Of a stretch of 64,000 nucleotides of DNA, positions 50,116-59,733 are shown piece after piece. Position 1 is the stretch's first letter. Every line of letters begins with the position of its first letter. The notes beneath the pieces are model-generated. The model had not been told where the DNA came from and searched no databases. It was given only the letters and a program-made list of their open reading frames with translations. The position numbers were made by a program, and so were the translations under genes. This stretch comes from Ruegeria lacuscaerulensis (lineage in GTDB: Bacteria; Pseudomonadota; Alphaproteobacteria; Rhodobacterales; Rhodobacteraceae). The stretch lies in assembly GCF_013034685.1 (NCBI RefSeq), contig NZ_WQGO01000006.1, forward strand, positions 248,001 to 312,000. Reading direction: 5' to 3'.

Positions 50116-50706
50116 ATGACAAACGACCTGATTGCCAAAGCTGCCATCGACCGGCGACTGGCCGAGATCATCACCCCTGTGATCGAGGATCTGGGGTATG
50201 AGCTTGTGCGCATCCGCCTGATGAGCGGCAAGACCACCACGTTGCAGATCATGGCCGACAAGCCCGATGGCGGCATCGAAGTGGATGATTGCGCGGAAAT
50301 CTCGAACGCCGTCAGCGCTACGCTGGACGTCGAGGATCCGATTTTGGACGCCTATACGCTAGAGGTGTCCAGCCCCGGTATCGATCGCCCGCTGACCCGT
50401 CTCAAGGATTTTGAGAATTTCGAAGGGTATGAAGCGAAGATCGAAACCGCCGAACTGATCGACGGTCGCCGCCGCTTTAAGGGTGAGCTGGCCGGGATCG
50501 AAGGGGATGAAGTTCTGATCAACATCCCCGAGGGAGATGAGACGATCACCATCGGTCTGCAATTCGACTGGCTGAGCGACGCCAAGCTGGTTCTGACCGA
50601 TGATCTGATCAAGGAAATGCTGCGCCAGCGCAAAGACGCTGGATCCTTAAACGAAAACGCTTTCGACGAGATTGAGACCGAAGGGTCCGAAGAGGAGACG
50701 AACTGA
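50116..50706 (+). CDS. rimP: Ribosome maturation factor RimP
   Basis: RimP is needed for 30S subunit assembly. The 196-residue product has the N-terminal alpha-beta domain ([20 protein letters not shown], then [20 protein letters not shown]), the [11 protein letters not shown] block and an Sm-like C-terminal domain, plus an acidic Glu-rich tail ([11 protein letters not shown]). First gene of rimP-nusA-ylxR-infB; its stop shares a base with the nusA start. Confidence 0.95.
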   Translation: MTNDLIAKAAIDRRLAEIITPVIEDLGYELVRIRLMSGKTTTLQIMADKPDGGIEVDDCAEISNAVSATLDVEDPILDAYTLEVSSPGIDRPLTRLKDFENFEGYEAKIETAELIDGRRRFKGELAGIEGDEVLINIPEGDETITIGLQFDWLSDAKLVLTDDLIKEMLRQRKDAGSLNENAFDEIETEGSEEETN

Positions 50707-52316
50707 TGGCAATCACCTCAGCCAACCAGCTGGAGCTGCTGCAGACCGCCGAGGCCGTGGCCCGCGAAAAGATGATCGACCCCAGTCTGGTTGTCGAAGC
50801 GATGGAAGAATCGCTCGCCCGTGCCGCCAAGAGCCGCTACGGCGCCGAGATGGACATCCGTGTCAGCATCGACCGCAAGACCGGTAAGGCGACCTTTACC
50901 CGCGTCCGCACCGTGGTTGAGGATGAGGAGCTGGAAAACTATCAGGCCGAGTTCACCGTCGAACAAGCCAAGCAGTACATGGAAAACCCTGAGGTCGGTG
51001 ACGTCTTCGTCGAAGAAGTTCCTCCGGTTGAAATGGGCCGTATCGCGGCACAATCCGCTAAGCAGGTGATCCTGCAGAAGGTCCGCGAAGCGGAACGTGA
51101 CCGTCAGTACGAAGAGTTCAAGGATCGCGCAGGCACCATCATCAACGGTGCGGTCAAGCGCGAGGAATTCGGCAATGTCATCGTCGATCTGGGCGGTGCC
51201 GAGGCCGTTCTGCGCCGCAATGACAAGATCGGCCGTGAAAGCTATCGCCCGAATGACCGCGTACGCGCCTATATCAAAGAGGTTCGCCGCGAGGTTCGTG
51301 GCCACCAGATCTTCCTGTCGCGCACCGCGCCGGAATTCATGGCCGAGCTGTTCAAAATGGAAGTGCCGGAAATCTATGACGGCATCATCGAGGTCAAGGC
51401 CGTGGCTCGTGACCCCGGTTCGCGCGCCAAGATCGCCGTGATCTCGTATGACGGCTCGATCGATCCTGTCGGCGCCTGCGTTGGTATGCGCGGCAGCCGC
51501 GTGCAGGCCGTTGTGAACGAGCTGCAGGGCGAAAAGATCGACATCATCCCGTGGAACGAAGATCAGCCGACCTTCCTTGTGAACGCTCTGCAACCCGCCG
51601 AAGTGTCCAAGGTGGTTCTGGATGAAGAAGCCGGCAAAATCGAAGTTGTGGTGCCTGAGGAGCAGCTCTCGCTGGCAATCGGTCGCCGCGGTCAGAACGT
51701 GCGTCTGGCCAGCCAGCTGACCAACCTGGACATCGACATCATGACCGAAGCCGAAGAATCGGCACGTCGTCAGAAGGAATTCGAAGCCCGCACGCAGCTG
51801 TTCATGGAGACGCTGGATCTGGACGAATTCTTCGCGCAATTGCTGGTTTCCGAAGGCTTCACCAACCTTGAAGAGGTCGCTTATGTCGAGATCGACGAGC
51901 TGCTGGTGATCGACGGCGTCGATGAAGGCACCGCGCAGGAATTGCAGACCCGCGCGCGTGAATTCCTGGAAGCACAGGCCAAGGCGGCTCTGGATGCAGC
52001 CCGCGCGCTTGGAGTCGAGGATAGCCTTATTGAATTCGAAGGCCTCACACCCCAGATGGTAGAGGCGCTGGCCAAGGATGACGTGAAGACTCTGGAAGAC
52101 TTCGCCACCTGCGCCGACTGGGAACTGGCCGGTGGCTGGACCACGGTCGACGGCGAGCGCATCAAGGATGATGGTGTTCTGGAACCTTTCGGCGTGACGC
52201 TGGAAGAGGCACAGGACTTGGTCATGACGGCACGCATCATGCTGGGCTGGGTTGATCCGGCCGAGTTGGAGCAAGCCGACGAAGAAGGCGAGATCGAAGA
52301 GGAGGCCGAGGCCTGA
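50706..52316 (+). CDS. nusA: Transcription termination/antitermination factor NusA
   Basis: NusA binds RNA polymerase and modulates pausing and termination. The 536-residue product has the polymerase-binding N-domain (1-125), S1 domain (about 135-200), tandem KH domains (about 210-345, with [34 protein letters not shown]-type motif) and two C-terminal acidic helix-hairpin-helix repeats (about 360-515), as in other Alphaproteobacteria. Ends with an acidic tail. The upstream leader terminator could be its own regulatory target. Confidence 0.97.
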   Translation: MAITSANQLELLQTAEAVAREKMIDPSLVVEAMEESLARAAKSRYGAEMDIRVSIDRKTGKATFTRVRTVVEDEELENYQAEFTVEQAKQYMENPEVGDVFVEEVPPVEMGRIAAQSAKQVILQKVREAERDRQYEEFKDRAGTIINGAVKREEFGNVIVDLGGAEAVLRRNDKIGRESYRPNDRVRAYIKEVRREVRGHQIFLSRTAPEFMAELFKMEVPEIYDGIIEVKAVARDPGSRAKIAVISYDGSIDPVGACVGMRGSRVQAVVNELQGEKIDIIPWNEDQPTFLVNALQPAEVSKVVLDEEAGKIEVVVPEEQLSLAIGRRGQNVRLASQLTNLDIDIMTEAEESARRQKEFEARTQLFMETLDLDEFFAQLLVSEGFTNLEEVAYVEIDELLVIDGVDEGTAQELQTRAREFLEAQAKAALDAARALGVEDSLIEFEGLTPQMVEALAKDDVKTLEDFATCADWELAGGWTTVDGERIKDDGVLEPFGVTLEEAQDLVMTARIMLGWVDPAELEQADEEGEIEEEAEA

Positions 52317-52340
52317 TCTCAGGGCCTCGGGGTGGCGTGA

Positions 52341-52964
52341 ATGGGTCGCGGTGGCGTCCATAAGGATCGGTCGGACGGACCCGAACGCAAGTGCATCGCC
52401 ACGGGTGAGGTTCAGCCCAAATACGGGCTGATCCGCTTTGTGATGGGGCCGGATGGTCAGGTCTTTCCCGATGTCGCGGCGAAATTGCCGGGGCGCGGGG
52501 TCTATGTGGCGGCGGATCGTACCGCGCTGGACAAGGCCGTTGGCAAAAAGCTGTTCTCGCGCGGGTTCAAGACGCAGGCGACTGCGCAAACGGACCTGGC
52601 GGATGAGGTCGAAAAGCAAGTCGCGCGGCGGGTGATCGAGCTGATCAGTCTGGCGCGCAAATCCGGTGACGCGGTTGCCGGGTATGAAAAGGTCAAGACG
52701 TGGCTGGACCGGGAAGAGGCCCAGGTACTGATTCAGGCCAGCGATGGATCGGGGCGCGGCAAGTCGAAACTCAGCACGCCGCACTTCGGAAAATACATCG
52801 GATGGCTGACTGCGGATGAATTAGGGGCGGCATTTGGGCGCCAAACCGTGATTCATGCGGCGCTGGCCTCTGGCGGACTCGCCAAACGTGTTGTAGAGGA
52901 AGCGCAGCGCCTGCGTGGCTTGCGCGAAACGGATGACGGCGGCAAGGGCCGCACGGAAGGGTAA
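52341..52964 (+). CDS. YlxR/DUF448-L7Ae fusion RNA-binding protein
   Basis: The 207-residue product joins an N-terminal YlxR (DUF448) domain (about residues 10-80, [20 protein letters not shown], then [12 protein letters not shown]) to a C-terminal L7Ae-like RNA-binding domain (about 100-190, [20 protein letters not shown]). This fusion is normal in Alphaproteobacteria between nusA and infB. It probably binds RNA or ribosomes. The ATG at 52341 lies 24 bases after nusA. Confidence 0.88.
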   Translation: MGRGGVHKDRSDGPERKCIATGEVQPKYGLIRFVMGPDGQVFPDVAAKLPGRGVYVAADRTALDKAVGKKLFSRGFKTQATAQTDLADEVEKQVARRVIELISLARKSGDAVAGYEKVKTWLDREEAQVLIQASDGSGRGKSKLSTPHFGKYIGWLTADELGAAFGRQTVIHAALASGGLAKRVVEEAQRLRGLRETDDGGKGRTEG

Positions 52965-52972
52965 GAAGCTTT

Positions 52973-55447
52973 ATGAGCGATAGTGACGGCAAAAAGACAT
53001 TGGGTCTTCGTGGCGGGGCACGCCCCGGAAATGTGAAACAGAGTTTCAGCCACGGACGCACCAAGAATGTCGTGGTGGAAACCAAACGCAAACGCGTGGT
53101 GGTCCCCAAGCCGGGTGCCGGAAAGCCGAGCGGCGGTGCAACGCCTTCGGGTGATCCGTCGCGCCGTCCTGCCGGGATTTCCGACGCCGAAATGGCCCGC
53201 CGGATGAAGGCGCTGCAGGCCGCTAAAGCGCGCGAGGTCGAAGAGGCCGCCGCCCGTGAGGCTGCTGAAAAGGCGCGTGAAGAAGAACGCGCCCGTCGCC
53301 GCGCGGAACAGGAAGCCAAGGAACGCGAACAGCGTGAGGCTGAAGAAAAGGCACGTGCCAAGGCCGAGGAAGAAGAGCGAAAGCGTCAGGAGGCAGAAGA
53401 AGCCGCCAAACGCGCCGCCGCTGCCCCCGCGCCCGAAGAGCCCAAAGCCGCGCGCAGCCCAGCCAGCAAGCCCGCACCTGCGGCTGCTCCGCGCAAGCAG
53501 GATCGCGAGCGTGAACAGCGCGGTCGTGGCAAGGGCCGTGATGACAACCGCCGCTCGGGTAAACTGACTCTGGGTCAGGCCACCGGTGGCGAAGGCAACC
53601 GCCAACGCTCGATGGCTGCGATGAAGCGCAAGCAGGAACGTGCGCGCCAGAAAGCCATGGGTGGTTCGGTTGAACGCGAAAAGGTGATCCGCGACGTTCA
53701 GCTGCCCGAGGCGATCATGGTTTCGGAACTGGCCAACCGTATGGCCGAGCGTGTCGCTGATGTTGTCAAATCGCTGATGCAGATGGGCATGATGGTCACG
53801 CAAAACCAGACCATCGACGCCGATACCGCGGAACTGATCATCGAAGAGTTTGGCCACAAGGTCACTCGTGTCTCCGATTCGGATGTGGAAGACGTCATCA
53901 AAGAGGTCGAGGACAAGGACGAGGACCTGCAGCCGCGTCCGCCGGTCATCACCATCATGGGTCACGTTGACCACGGTAAAACCTCGCTGCTGGATGCGAT
54001 CCGCGACGCGCGCGTTGTGGCCGGTGAAGCCGGAGGCATCACCCAGCATATCGGCGCCTATCAGGTGAAAACCGATGGCGGCACCACGCTGACCTTCCTG
54101 GATACTCCGGGCCACGCGGCCTTTACCTCGATGCGCTCGCGCGGGGCTCAGGTCACGGATATCGTGGTTCTGGTGGTTGCCGCCGACGACGCGGTGATGC
54201 CGCAGACCATCGAGGCGATCAACCACGCTAAAGCGGCCGAAGTGCCGATGATCGTGGCGATCAACAAGGTCGACAAGCCGGATGCAAATCCGGACAAGGT
54301 GCGCACCGATCTGCTTCAGCATGAAGTGATCGTCGAGAAAATGTCAGGTGAGGTTCAGGACGTCGAAGTCTCCGCCATCACCGGTCAGGGTCTGGACGAA
54401 TTGTTGGAAGCCATCGCGCTGCAGGCTGAGATTCTGGAACTGAAAGCCAACCCCGACCGCGCCGCCCAAGGTGCTGTGATCGAGGCGCAGCTAGATGTGG
54501 GTCGTGGCCCCGTGGCCACCGTTCTGGTTCAGAACGGTACGCTGCGTCAGGGCGATATCTTTGTTGTGGGTGAGCAATACGGTAAGGTCCGTGCGCTGAT
54601 CAACGACAAGGGCGACCGCGTCAAAGAGGCAGGCCCCTCGGTTCCGGTTGAGGTTCTGGGTCTCAACGGCACGCCCGAAGCCGGTGACGTTCTGAACGTG
54701 ACCGAGACCGAAGCGCAGGCCCGCGAGATTGCTGCCTATCGTGAGCAAGCCGCCAAGGACAAACGCGCCGCCGCCGGTGCCGCGACCACCCTTGAGCAGC
54801 TGATGCAGAAGGCCAAGGAAGACGAAAATGTCACCGAGCTGCCGATTCTGATGAAGGCGGACGTACAAGGTTCGGCCGAAGCCATCGTTCAGGCGATGGA
54901 GAAGATCGGCAACGAAGAAGTGCGCGTGCGCGTTCTGCATTCGGGTGTCGGTGCAATCACCGAGACGGATGTCGGTCTGGCCGAAGCCTCCGGCGCGCCG
55001 ATCTTTGGCTTCAACGTCCGTGCGAACGCCTCGGCGCGGAACACTGCGAACCAGAAGGGTGTGGAAATCCGCTATTACTCGGTGATCTATGACCTCGTGG
55101 ATGACGTGAAAGCAGCTGCTTCGGGCCTGCTGAGTGCCGAGATCCGCGAGAAGTTCATCGGTTACGCCGAGATTCGCGAAGTCTTCAAGGTCACTGGCGT
55201 CGGCAAGGTTGCTGGTTGTCTGGTTACAGAAGGTGTCGCACGTCGTTCCGCAGGTGTCCGCTTGCTGCGCGACAACGTGGTGATCCACGAAGGCACGCTG
55301 AAAACGCTGAAGCGCTTCAAGGACGAAGTGACCGAGGTTCAGTCGGGTCAGGAATGCGGTATGGCGTTCGAAAATTACGACGACATCCGCGCCGGCGACG
55401 TGATCGAGATCTTCGAGCGCGAAGAGGTCACGCGGACGCTGGACTGA
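52973..55447 (+). CDS. infB: Translation initiation factor IF-2
   Basis: IF-2 delivers initiator tRNA to the 30S subunit. The 824-residue product has a long, very charged N-domain (about 80-250, Ala/Glu/Arg-rich coiled coil), an IF2 N-terminal subdomain (about 245-300), and the GTPase core with G1 [12 protein letters not shown] (about 329), G3 DTPGHAAF, G4 NKVDKP, followed by IF2-type C domains. It ends the rimP-nusA-ylxR-infB operon and is followed by a strong terminator. Confidence 0.98.
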   Translation: MSDSDGKKTLGLRGGARPGNVKQSFSHGRTKNVVVETKRKRVVVPKPGAGKPSGGATPSGDPSRRPAGISDAEMARRMKALQAAKAREVEEAAAREAAEKAREEERARRRAEQEAKEREQREAEEKARAKAEEEERKRQEAEEAAKRAAAAPAPEEPKAARSPASKPAPAAAPRKQDREREQRGRGKGRDDNRRSGKLTLGQATGGEGNRQRSMAAMKRKQERARQKAMGGSVEREKVIRDVQLPEAIMVSELANRMAERVADVVKSLMQMGMMVTQNQTIDADTAELIIEEFGHKVTRVSDSDVEDVIKEVEDKDEDLQPRPPVITIMGHVDHGKTSLLDAIRDARVVAGEAGGITQHIGAYQVKTDGGTTLTFLDTPGHAAFTSMRSRGAQVTDIVVLVVAADDAVMPQTIEAINHAKAAEVPMIVAINKVDKPDANPDKVRTDLLQHEVIVEKMSGEVQDVEVSAITGQGLDELLEAIALQAEILELKANPDRAAQGAVIEAQLDVGRGPVATVLVQNGTLRQGDIFVVGEQYGKVRALINDKGDRVKEAGPSVPVEVLGLNGTPEAGDVLNVTETEAQAREIAAYREQAAKDKRAAAGAATTLEQLMQKAKEDENVTELPILMKADVQGSAEAIVQAMEKIGNEEVRVRVLHSGVGAITETDVGLAEASGAPIFGFNVRANASARNTANQKGVEIRYYSVIYDLVDDVKAAASGLLSAEIREKFIGYAEIREVFKVTGVGKVAGCLVTEGVARRSAGVRLLRDNVVIHEGTLKTLKRFKDEVTEVQSGQECGMAFENYDDIRAGDVIEIFEREEVTRTLD

Positions 55448-55472
55448 TCCGATTGCTACAGAAGAAATCGAC

Positions 55473-55501
55473 AAAAGCGGTCCCATTGGGCCGCTTTTTT
55501 T
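55473..55501 (+). terminator. Intrinsic terminator after infB
   Basis: AAAAGCGG (55473-55480), a bulged T, CCC, an ATT loop, GGG, then CCGC and seven T (55491-55501). Clear rho-independent structure 26 bases after infB. Confidence 0.88.
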
Positions 55502-55873
55502 GCCTTTGTTAAGCTCCAACGACTGCACTGCGGGACAAAGCGGAAATCGCAATGCGTATCGACTGGCCTTTGCGGCCACTTACTTGGCAAAGCCGCTGCC
55601 GCGGCGCGGCCGTAAAAGCAGCCGTTTGCTGTAGATGCCAGAACCTAATTCAACAAAACTCTCGGCCTGCGGGACAGGTGTTACGTCACCATTCTGTTCA
55701 AATGGCGCTGAGCGACCGGCAGAAATTTGTTCGCACTACACTCTTCGGGAAAACAAACCCTTGGGAGACTGTTTCAAGTAACCTTGTCACTTCATCCGCA
55801 GATTGGTGAAAACCTCGTTTGGTATATGGTCGGAAAAAGCTCTAGCTTTCTGATCACTAAACACAGACCAAAG
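55502..55873. other. Gene-free stretch after infB
   Basis: About 370 bases with no convincing gene. The one open frame (55552-55809) lacks a ribosome binding site, gives a Cys/Arg/Gln-rich product unlike real proteins here and resembles no family. CTGCGGGACA occurs twice (about 55529 and 55668), and TGTTACGTCAC-like and GC-palindromic runs are present but form no recognisable element. It marks the boundary between conserved housekeeping genes and the accessory block. Confidence 0.6.
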
Positions 55874-56242
55874 TCATCGCTTTAAGCCGTTAGGCAGCTT
55901 CTCGCTCCACTTTCGCAATTCGTCGAGAAACCCAAGTGCCGTGCGGCCAAGGTCAGTGATAGAATACTGCACGGAAACCGGCGCGGTATCCATCACGTGT
56001 CGGCTCACCAGCCCCTGATCCTCTAGTTGGCGCAGCCGCTCGGCAATCATCTTTTTGCTGGCCCCGCCCAGCAACCGAGCAAGATCGTTGAAACGCACCG
56101 GACGATCCTTCAGGTGCCATAGGATGGACCCGGTCCATTTGCCCCCGATGATCCGCATGCCCTGCTCAATTGCGCATGGCTCCTGACAGGCCTCTGTCAC
56201 AATTTTGCGCCCTTTTACATCTTCGTCCACCCGCGCCCGCAT
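55874..56242 (-). CDS. HxlR family transcriptional regulator
   Basis: The 122-residue product is a winged-helix HxlR regulator: CAIEQGMRIIGGKWTGSILW (about residues 23-42) and FNDLARLLGGASKKMIAERL, then the wing VSVQYSITDLGRTALGFLDE. Two cysteines sit just before the DNA-binding domain (EACQEPC, residues about 19-23), the region that senses quinones or hypochlorite in YodB- and HypR-type members, so redox sensing is plausible. Divergent from the mdaB-GST operon; a 14-base palindrome lies 12 bases upstream of its start. Confidence 0.9.
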   Translation of the reverse strand: MRARVDEDVKGRKIVTEACQEPCAIEQGMRIIGGKWTGSILWHLKDRPVRFNDLARLLGGASKKMIAERLRQLEDQGLVSRHVMDTAPVSVQYSITDLGRTALGFLDELRKWSEKLPNGLKR

Positions 56243-56254
56243 CGCTATCCATTT

Positions 56255-56268
56255 CCTTATGCATAAGG
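56255..56268. promoter_or_regulatory. Palindromic operator candidate for the HxlR regulator
   Basis: CCTTATGCATAAGG is a perfect 14-bp palindrome 12 bases upstream of the regulator start in the 129-base divergent region; a second small palindrome AGTATACT lies at 56277-56284. Autoregulation plus control of mdaB is likely. Confidence 0.5.
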
Positions 56269-56371
56269 TTACAAAAAGTATACTAGTTGATTTTCTTCAC
56301 CTCAATACTCAAATGCTCTCAACCCCCTCATTCGTCAAGGGGTTCATACAGTGCACATATAGGATATGGAC

Positions 56372-56980
56372 ATGAGCAAAATCCTGATCGTGAACGGCAC
56401 TCAGCCGTATGAGTTCGCCCCCGGACAATTGAACGCTAGCCTGGTCGAACGCGCAGGCAACACGTTGGCCTCAATGGGCCACGAAGTACGTATGACCACC
56501 GTTGCGGATGGCTATGACGCAAATTCAGAGGTTGAGGCGCATGTTTGGGCCGATACGGTCATCATGCAGTTCCCGGTAAACTGGATGGGCGTCCCATGGA
56601 TCTTCAAGAAATATATGGATGAGGTCTACACAGCCGGGATGGATGGCCGCCTATGCGATGGTGACGGTCGCACCACCAACGCACCAAAGGCCAATTACGG
56701 CATGGGTGGGTCACTGCACGGCAAGACATACATGCTTTCGGTGACATTTAATGCGCCGAAGGAAGCATTCGACAACCCCACCGAGCCGTTCTTTGCCGGG
56801 GCAAGCGTTGACGATCTGCTGCGCCCCATGCATCTGAACGCCAAGTTCTTTGGTATGCAGGCCCTGCCGACATTCGCTGCCTTCGATGTTATGAAGAACC
56901 CCGAAATCGAGGCTGATTTCGCTCGATTTGACGCGCATCTGAAAACCACTTTTTCCGAGGTCGAACATGTCCCAGCCTGA
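56372..56980 (+). CDS. mdaB: NADPH:quinone oxidoreductase MdaB-like
   Basis: This flavodoxin-fold enzyme makes two-electron reductions of quinones, preventing redox cycling. The 202-residue product has MSKILIVNGTQPYEFAPGQL, the flavin-binding phosphate loop region and the MdaB-typical segment FPVNWMGVPWIFKKYMDEV (about residues 70-88). The ATG at 56372 is preferred over 56366, since AGGA sits seven bases upstream of it. It overlaps the GST start by 14 bases. Control by the divergent HxlR gene is likely. Confidence 0.88.
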   Translation: MSKILIVNGTQPYEFAPGQLNASLVERAGNTLASMGHEVRMTTVADGYDANSEVEAHVWADTVIMQFPVNWMGVPWIFKKYMDEVYTAGMDGRLCDGDGRTTNAPKANYGMGGSLHGKTYMLSVTFNAPKEAFDNPTEPFFAGASVDDLLRPMHLNAKFFGMQALPTFAAFDVMKNPEIEADFARFDAHLKTTFSEVEHVPA

Positions 56981-57686
56981 TATTCACCTTTATACTGCAG
57001 GCACGATGAACGGCTACAAACCGGTCATTTTTTTGGAGGAGGCAGGTGTTCCCTACAGCCTGACTCATATCAATTTTTCCAAACAGGAACAAAAGGCGCC
57101 GGACTATCTGGCGCTGAACCCAAATGGAAAGATCCCGACAATCGAGGATCGTTCGGAAGGCCGCGCGATCTTCGAATCCGGTGCGATCCTGTGGCATCTG
57201 GCTGAGAAATACGGAAAATTCCTGCCGTCGGACCCGGTCAAGCGGTCCGAGGTTATGCAGTGGATGCTGTTTCAGGTCGGCCACGTGGGACCAATGATGG
57301 GACAGGCAATGTATTTCCAGCATATCGCCGCCCCCAATGGCCATGAAGAGCCATTCTCGATCCGTCGCTACGTGGACGAAAGCCGCCGGTTGATGGAGGT
57401 GATGAATACACGTCTGGAGGGGCGTGAATGGATCGCAGCGGACGAATACACAATTGCCGACATGATGCTGTACCCGTGGGCGCGTGCCTATGTCTGGGCC
57501 CGAGTGGATGTGTCGGACTTTCCGCATTTGAACGCCTGGTTCGACCGGATTGATGCCCGACCCGCTGTGCAGCGAGCGCTGACCATCCCCAAGGCCAACC
57601 CACAATTCTGGGATGCTGACGCAGATGCCAGCGCTTTTGCCAAGGAAAACGCAGCGCGTTTTTCCGGCGACGTGAAAGGAACCTAA
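56967..57686 (+). CDS. Glutathione S-transferase
   Basis: The 239-residue product has the thioredoxin-like N-domain with the glutathione-binding block LALNPNGKIPTIEDRSEGRA and ESGAILWHLAEKYGKFLP (about residues 45-80), and an all-helical C-domain with IADMMLYPWARAYVW. The N-terminal Tyr/Ser/Cys catalytic residue is not certain: residues TAGTMNGYKPVIF give candidate Thr/Asn. It resembles the YfcG/disulfide-bond GST group. Translation is coupled to mdaB upstream; the broken DsbA-type gene follows after three bases. Confidence 0.88.
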   Translation: MSQPDIHLYTAGTMNGYKPVIFLEEAGVPYSLTHINFSKQEQKAPDYLALNPNGKIPTIEDRSEGRAIFESGAILWHLAEKYGKFLPSDPVKRSEVMQWMLFQVGHVGPMMGQAMYFQHIAAPNGHEEPFSIRRYVDESRRLMEVMNTRLEGREWIAADEYTIADMMLYPWARAYVWARVDVSDFPHLNAWFDRIDARPAVQRALTIPKANPQFWDADADASAFAKENAARFSGDVKGT

Positions 57687-57689
57687 GCC

Positions 57690-58343
57690 ATGCCAGTTGC
57701 GCCCTCTATCCGTGTCGATGTCGTGTCAGACGTTGTTTGTCCATAGTGTGTGATTGGCTACCACCAGCTCGCCAAGGCCGCCCGCGACACAGGCGTCGAA
57801 CTTGATATCCACTGGCACCCATTCGAGCTGAACCCTCAGATGACAGAAGGCGGAGAGAACCTGCGCGACCATCTGGTACCGAAATACGGGACCACTTTGG
57901 AAGGCTCGAACCAGGCGAGAGCCCGCCTGACCGAGATGGGCGCGGCACTGGGATTCACGTTCAATTACGCCGATGACATGCGGATGTATAACACCTTCCG
58001 CGCGCATCAATTGATTGACTGTGCAGCCGAGCAAGGCAAAGGCCACGACATGTAGCAGGCCCTCTTTTCGGCGTTCTTTACACGTTGCGAAAACGTCTCT
58101 GATGTACAGGTTCTGGCCGAAGTGGCTGCAGGCATCGGGCTGAACCGAGCGGATGCGTTGGACATGTTGCAAAGCCAAGATCGAGCCAATCTCGTGCGCC
58201 AGAAAGAGCAATTCTGGATCAGCCAAGGTGTTCGGGGCGTGCCCGCAATGGTGTTCGACCAACGTTACCTTGTGACCGGCGCACAGGGCGAGCAAAACTA
58301 CGCCCGCATCTTGCGGGATCTACAAGACGACAGGGCTGCGTAA
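57690..58343 (+). pseudogene. DsbA/FrnE-family oxidoreductase with two in-frame TAG codons
   Basis: From the ATG at 57690 one frame runs 217 codons to a TAA, broken only by TAG at 57744-57746 (codon 19) and 58053-58055 (codon 122). Around the first stop the frame reads VVSDVVCP-stop-CVIGYHQL; FrnE-type proteins have CPWC there, so TGG has become TAG within the active-site CxxC. After the second it reads QALFSAFFTRCENVSDVQVL and ends VRGVPAMVFDQRYLVTGAQG. No frameshift or deletion is visible. It is most likely a recently inactivated gene of the HxlR-mdaB-GST cassette; amber suppression or a sequence error cannot be excluded. Confidence 0.8.
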
Positions 58344-58542
58344 AACCCGTGAATACCAGGCGCTTCCAGCGCAAAAACCCACGATCGGACGGGTGTTGCC
58401 CGGCATGCCACCGCTGAGAAACCATAGCGGGGGGTCGCATGACGTAAGTCTCCGCGACAACCTTCCTCTTGTAGAAAAAACCTAGTCGGAGTGGCCGCAT
58501 GTCGGCCACCATAGCCTTTCAATCTTGAAGAGTTCCCAATTT

Positions 58543-59733
58543 ATGACACAGCATGACCACCCCATGTGGCGAAAGCCCCAACATCACCAGGACCTCGACC
58601 ACGCACATGATCATGTCCACTGGGCCGAGCTGTTCTACGACCTGATCCATGTCGTGACGATCTTTCTGCTGGGCAACTACTTGTCGCATCATCTTGATCT
58701 GCATGGTTTTCTTGTCTTCGCTGGGGTCTTCATCACGCTCTGGTACGCGTGGGGCGAACTCAGCATATTCAACTCGATCTACGTCAGCACCGACTTCTGG
58801 CACCGGCTGATTATGGCCGTGATGGTCTGCACGGTGATGTTCATGGCAGCGGCGATCCCGGCTATTGAAGGAAAGGGTTGGGTTTTCTTCGCGCTAGGAT
58901 TTGCAGCGAACCGGGCCATGATCGCAGCGCTGTACTATCGCGCTCGGCGGGCCAATTCATCAGGCGAGTCAATGTCCTCGGCGCAAATCCGCAATTTCTC
59001 GGTCTTTGCGGTGATCTTTGCGATTACAGCCTCTTTGCCCACACCTCTTGCTTACTGGGCGTTTGCCGCCGCAATGGTGGCTACACAGGCAATGTACATG
59101 ATCCCCGGTGTAACAGTCCTGCGTTTCGAGAGGTTTGTCCCGCGCCTTGGTCATATGGCTGAGCGGTTTGCTCTGTTGACGTTGATCGTATTGGGGGAAG
59201 GGTTCTTCAAACTGGTCGTTACCCTGTCCGAAAAAGGAATTTACAAAGTATCGCCGGACGTATTGGTCAACTTCGTCATCGGCGGCGTCTCGATGTTCGT
59301 GATGTGTTGGGTCTATTTCGACTTTGTCGGCAATGCCAAACCAAAGGACAAAAAGGTATCGACGTTGGTCATCTGGTGGCTTGCGCACCTGATCTTGATG
59401 CTTTGCGGCGTCATGGTCGGCGTGGCTCTTGCTGCCGAGGTGAAAGTCGGATTTTGGGAACCATACCCAACAGAATATGCTGCCATTGGCTGTTTCGGAC
59501 TTGCCGGTTACATCGCCATGCTGTGGGTGCTGCAAAACGTCATAGAACATCGTTTGGCAACGGATTTCGGGCGATGGGATGTGCGTGTATTCGGGATAGT
59601 GCTGGCAATCATCTGTTTCTTTATCGTCCCACATGTCCCCTCCTTGGTTGGCAATCTGATCTGGGGGACAGCTTTGCTATCGCAAATCGCGATCCCCCTC
59701 ACGCGCGCCTGGACGCAGTTTCGACATGAGTGA
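58543..59733 (+). CDS. LtrA family membrane protein (low temperature requirement A)
   Basis: The 396-residue product has many membrane segments and the LtrA core AELFYDLIHVVTIFLLGNYL (about residues 26-45) with later MVGVALAAEVKVGFWEPYPT. The N-terminus is unusually His-rich (QHDHPMWRKPQHHQDLDHAH, about 3-22), a possible metal-binding tail. The ATG at 58543 is preferred over a TTG at 58525. LtrA was named for cold growth in Listeria; the molecular role is unknown. It overlaps the ion channel gene by eight bases. Confidence 0.85.
   Translation: MTQHDHPMWRKPQHHQDLDHAHDHVHWAELFYDLIHVVTIFLLGNYLSHHLDLHGFLVFAGVFITLWYAWGELSIFNSIYVSTDFWHRLIMAVMVCTVMFMAAAIPAIEGKGWVFFALGFAANRAMIAALYYRARRANSSGESMSSAQIRNFSVFAVIFAITASLPTPLAYWAFAAAMVATQAMYMIPGVTVLRFERFVPRLGHMAERFALLTLIVLGEGFFKLVVTLSEKGIYKVSPDVLVNFVIGGVSMFVMCWVYFDFVGNAKPKDKKVSTLVIWWLAHLILMLCGVMVGVALAAEVKVGFWEPYPTEYAAIGCFGLAGYIAMLWVLQNVIEHRLATDFGRWDVRVFGIVLAIICFFIVPHVPSLVGNLIWGTALLSQIAIPLTRAWTQFRHE

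Noticed and set aside
55552-55809. 85-codon open frame after infB
   Set aside because: No ribosome binding site, odd composition with scattered Cys and Gln, no membrane or signal features, and no supporting context.
57744-58055. TAG codons as pyrrolysine insertion sites
   Set aside because: Pyrrolysine is unknown in Rhodobacterales and family alignment from memory puts Trp at the first site; nonsense mutation or suppression is more likely.
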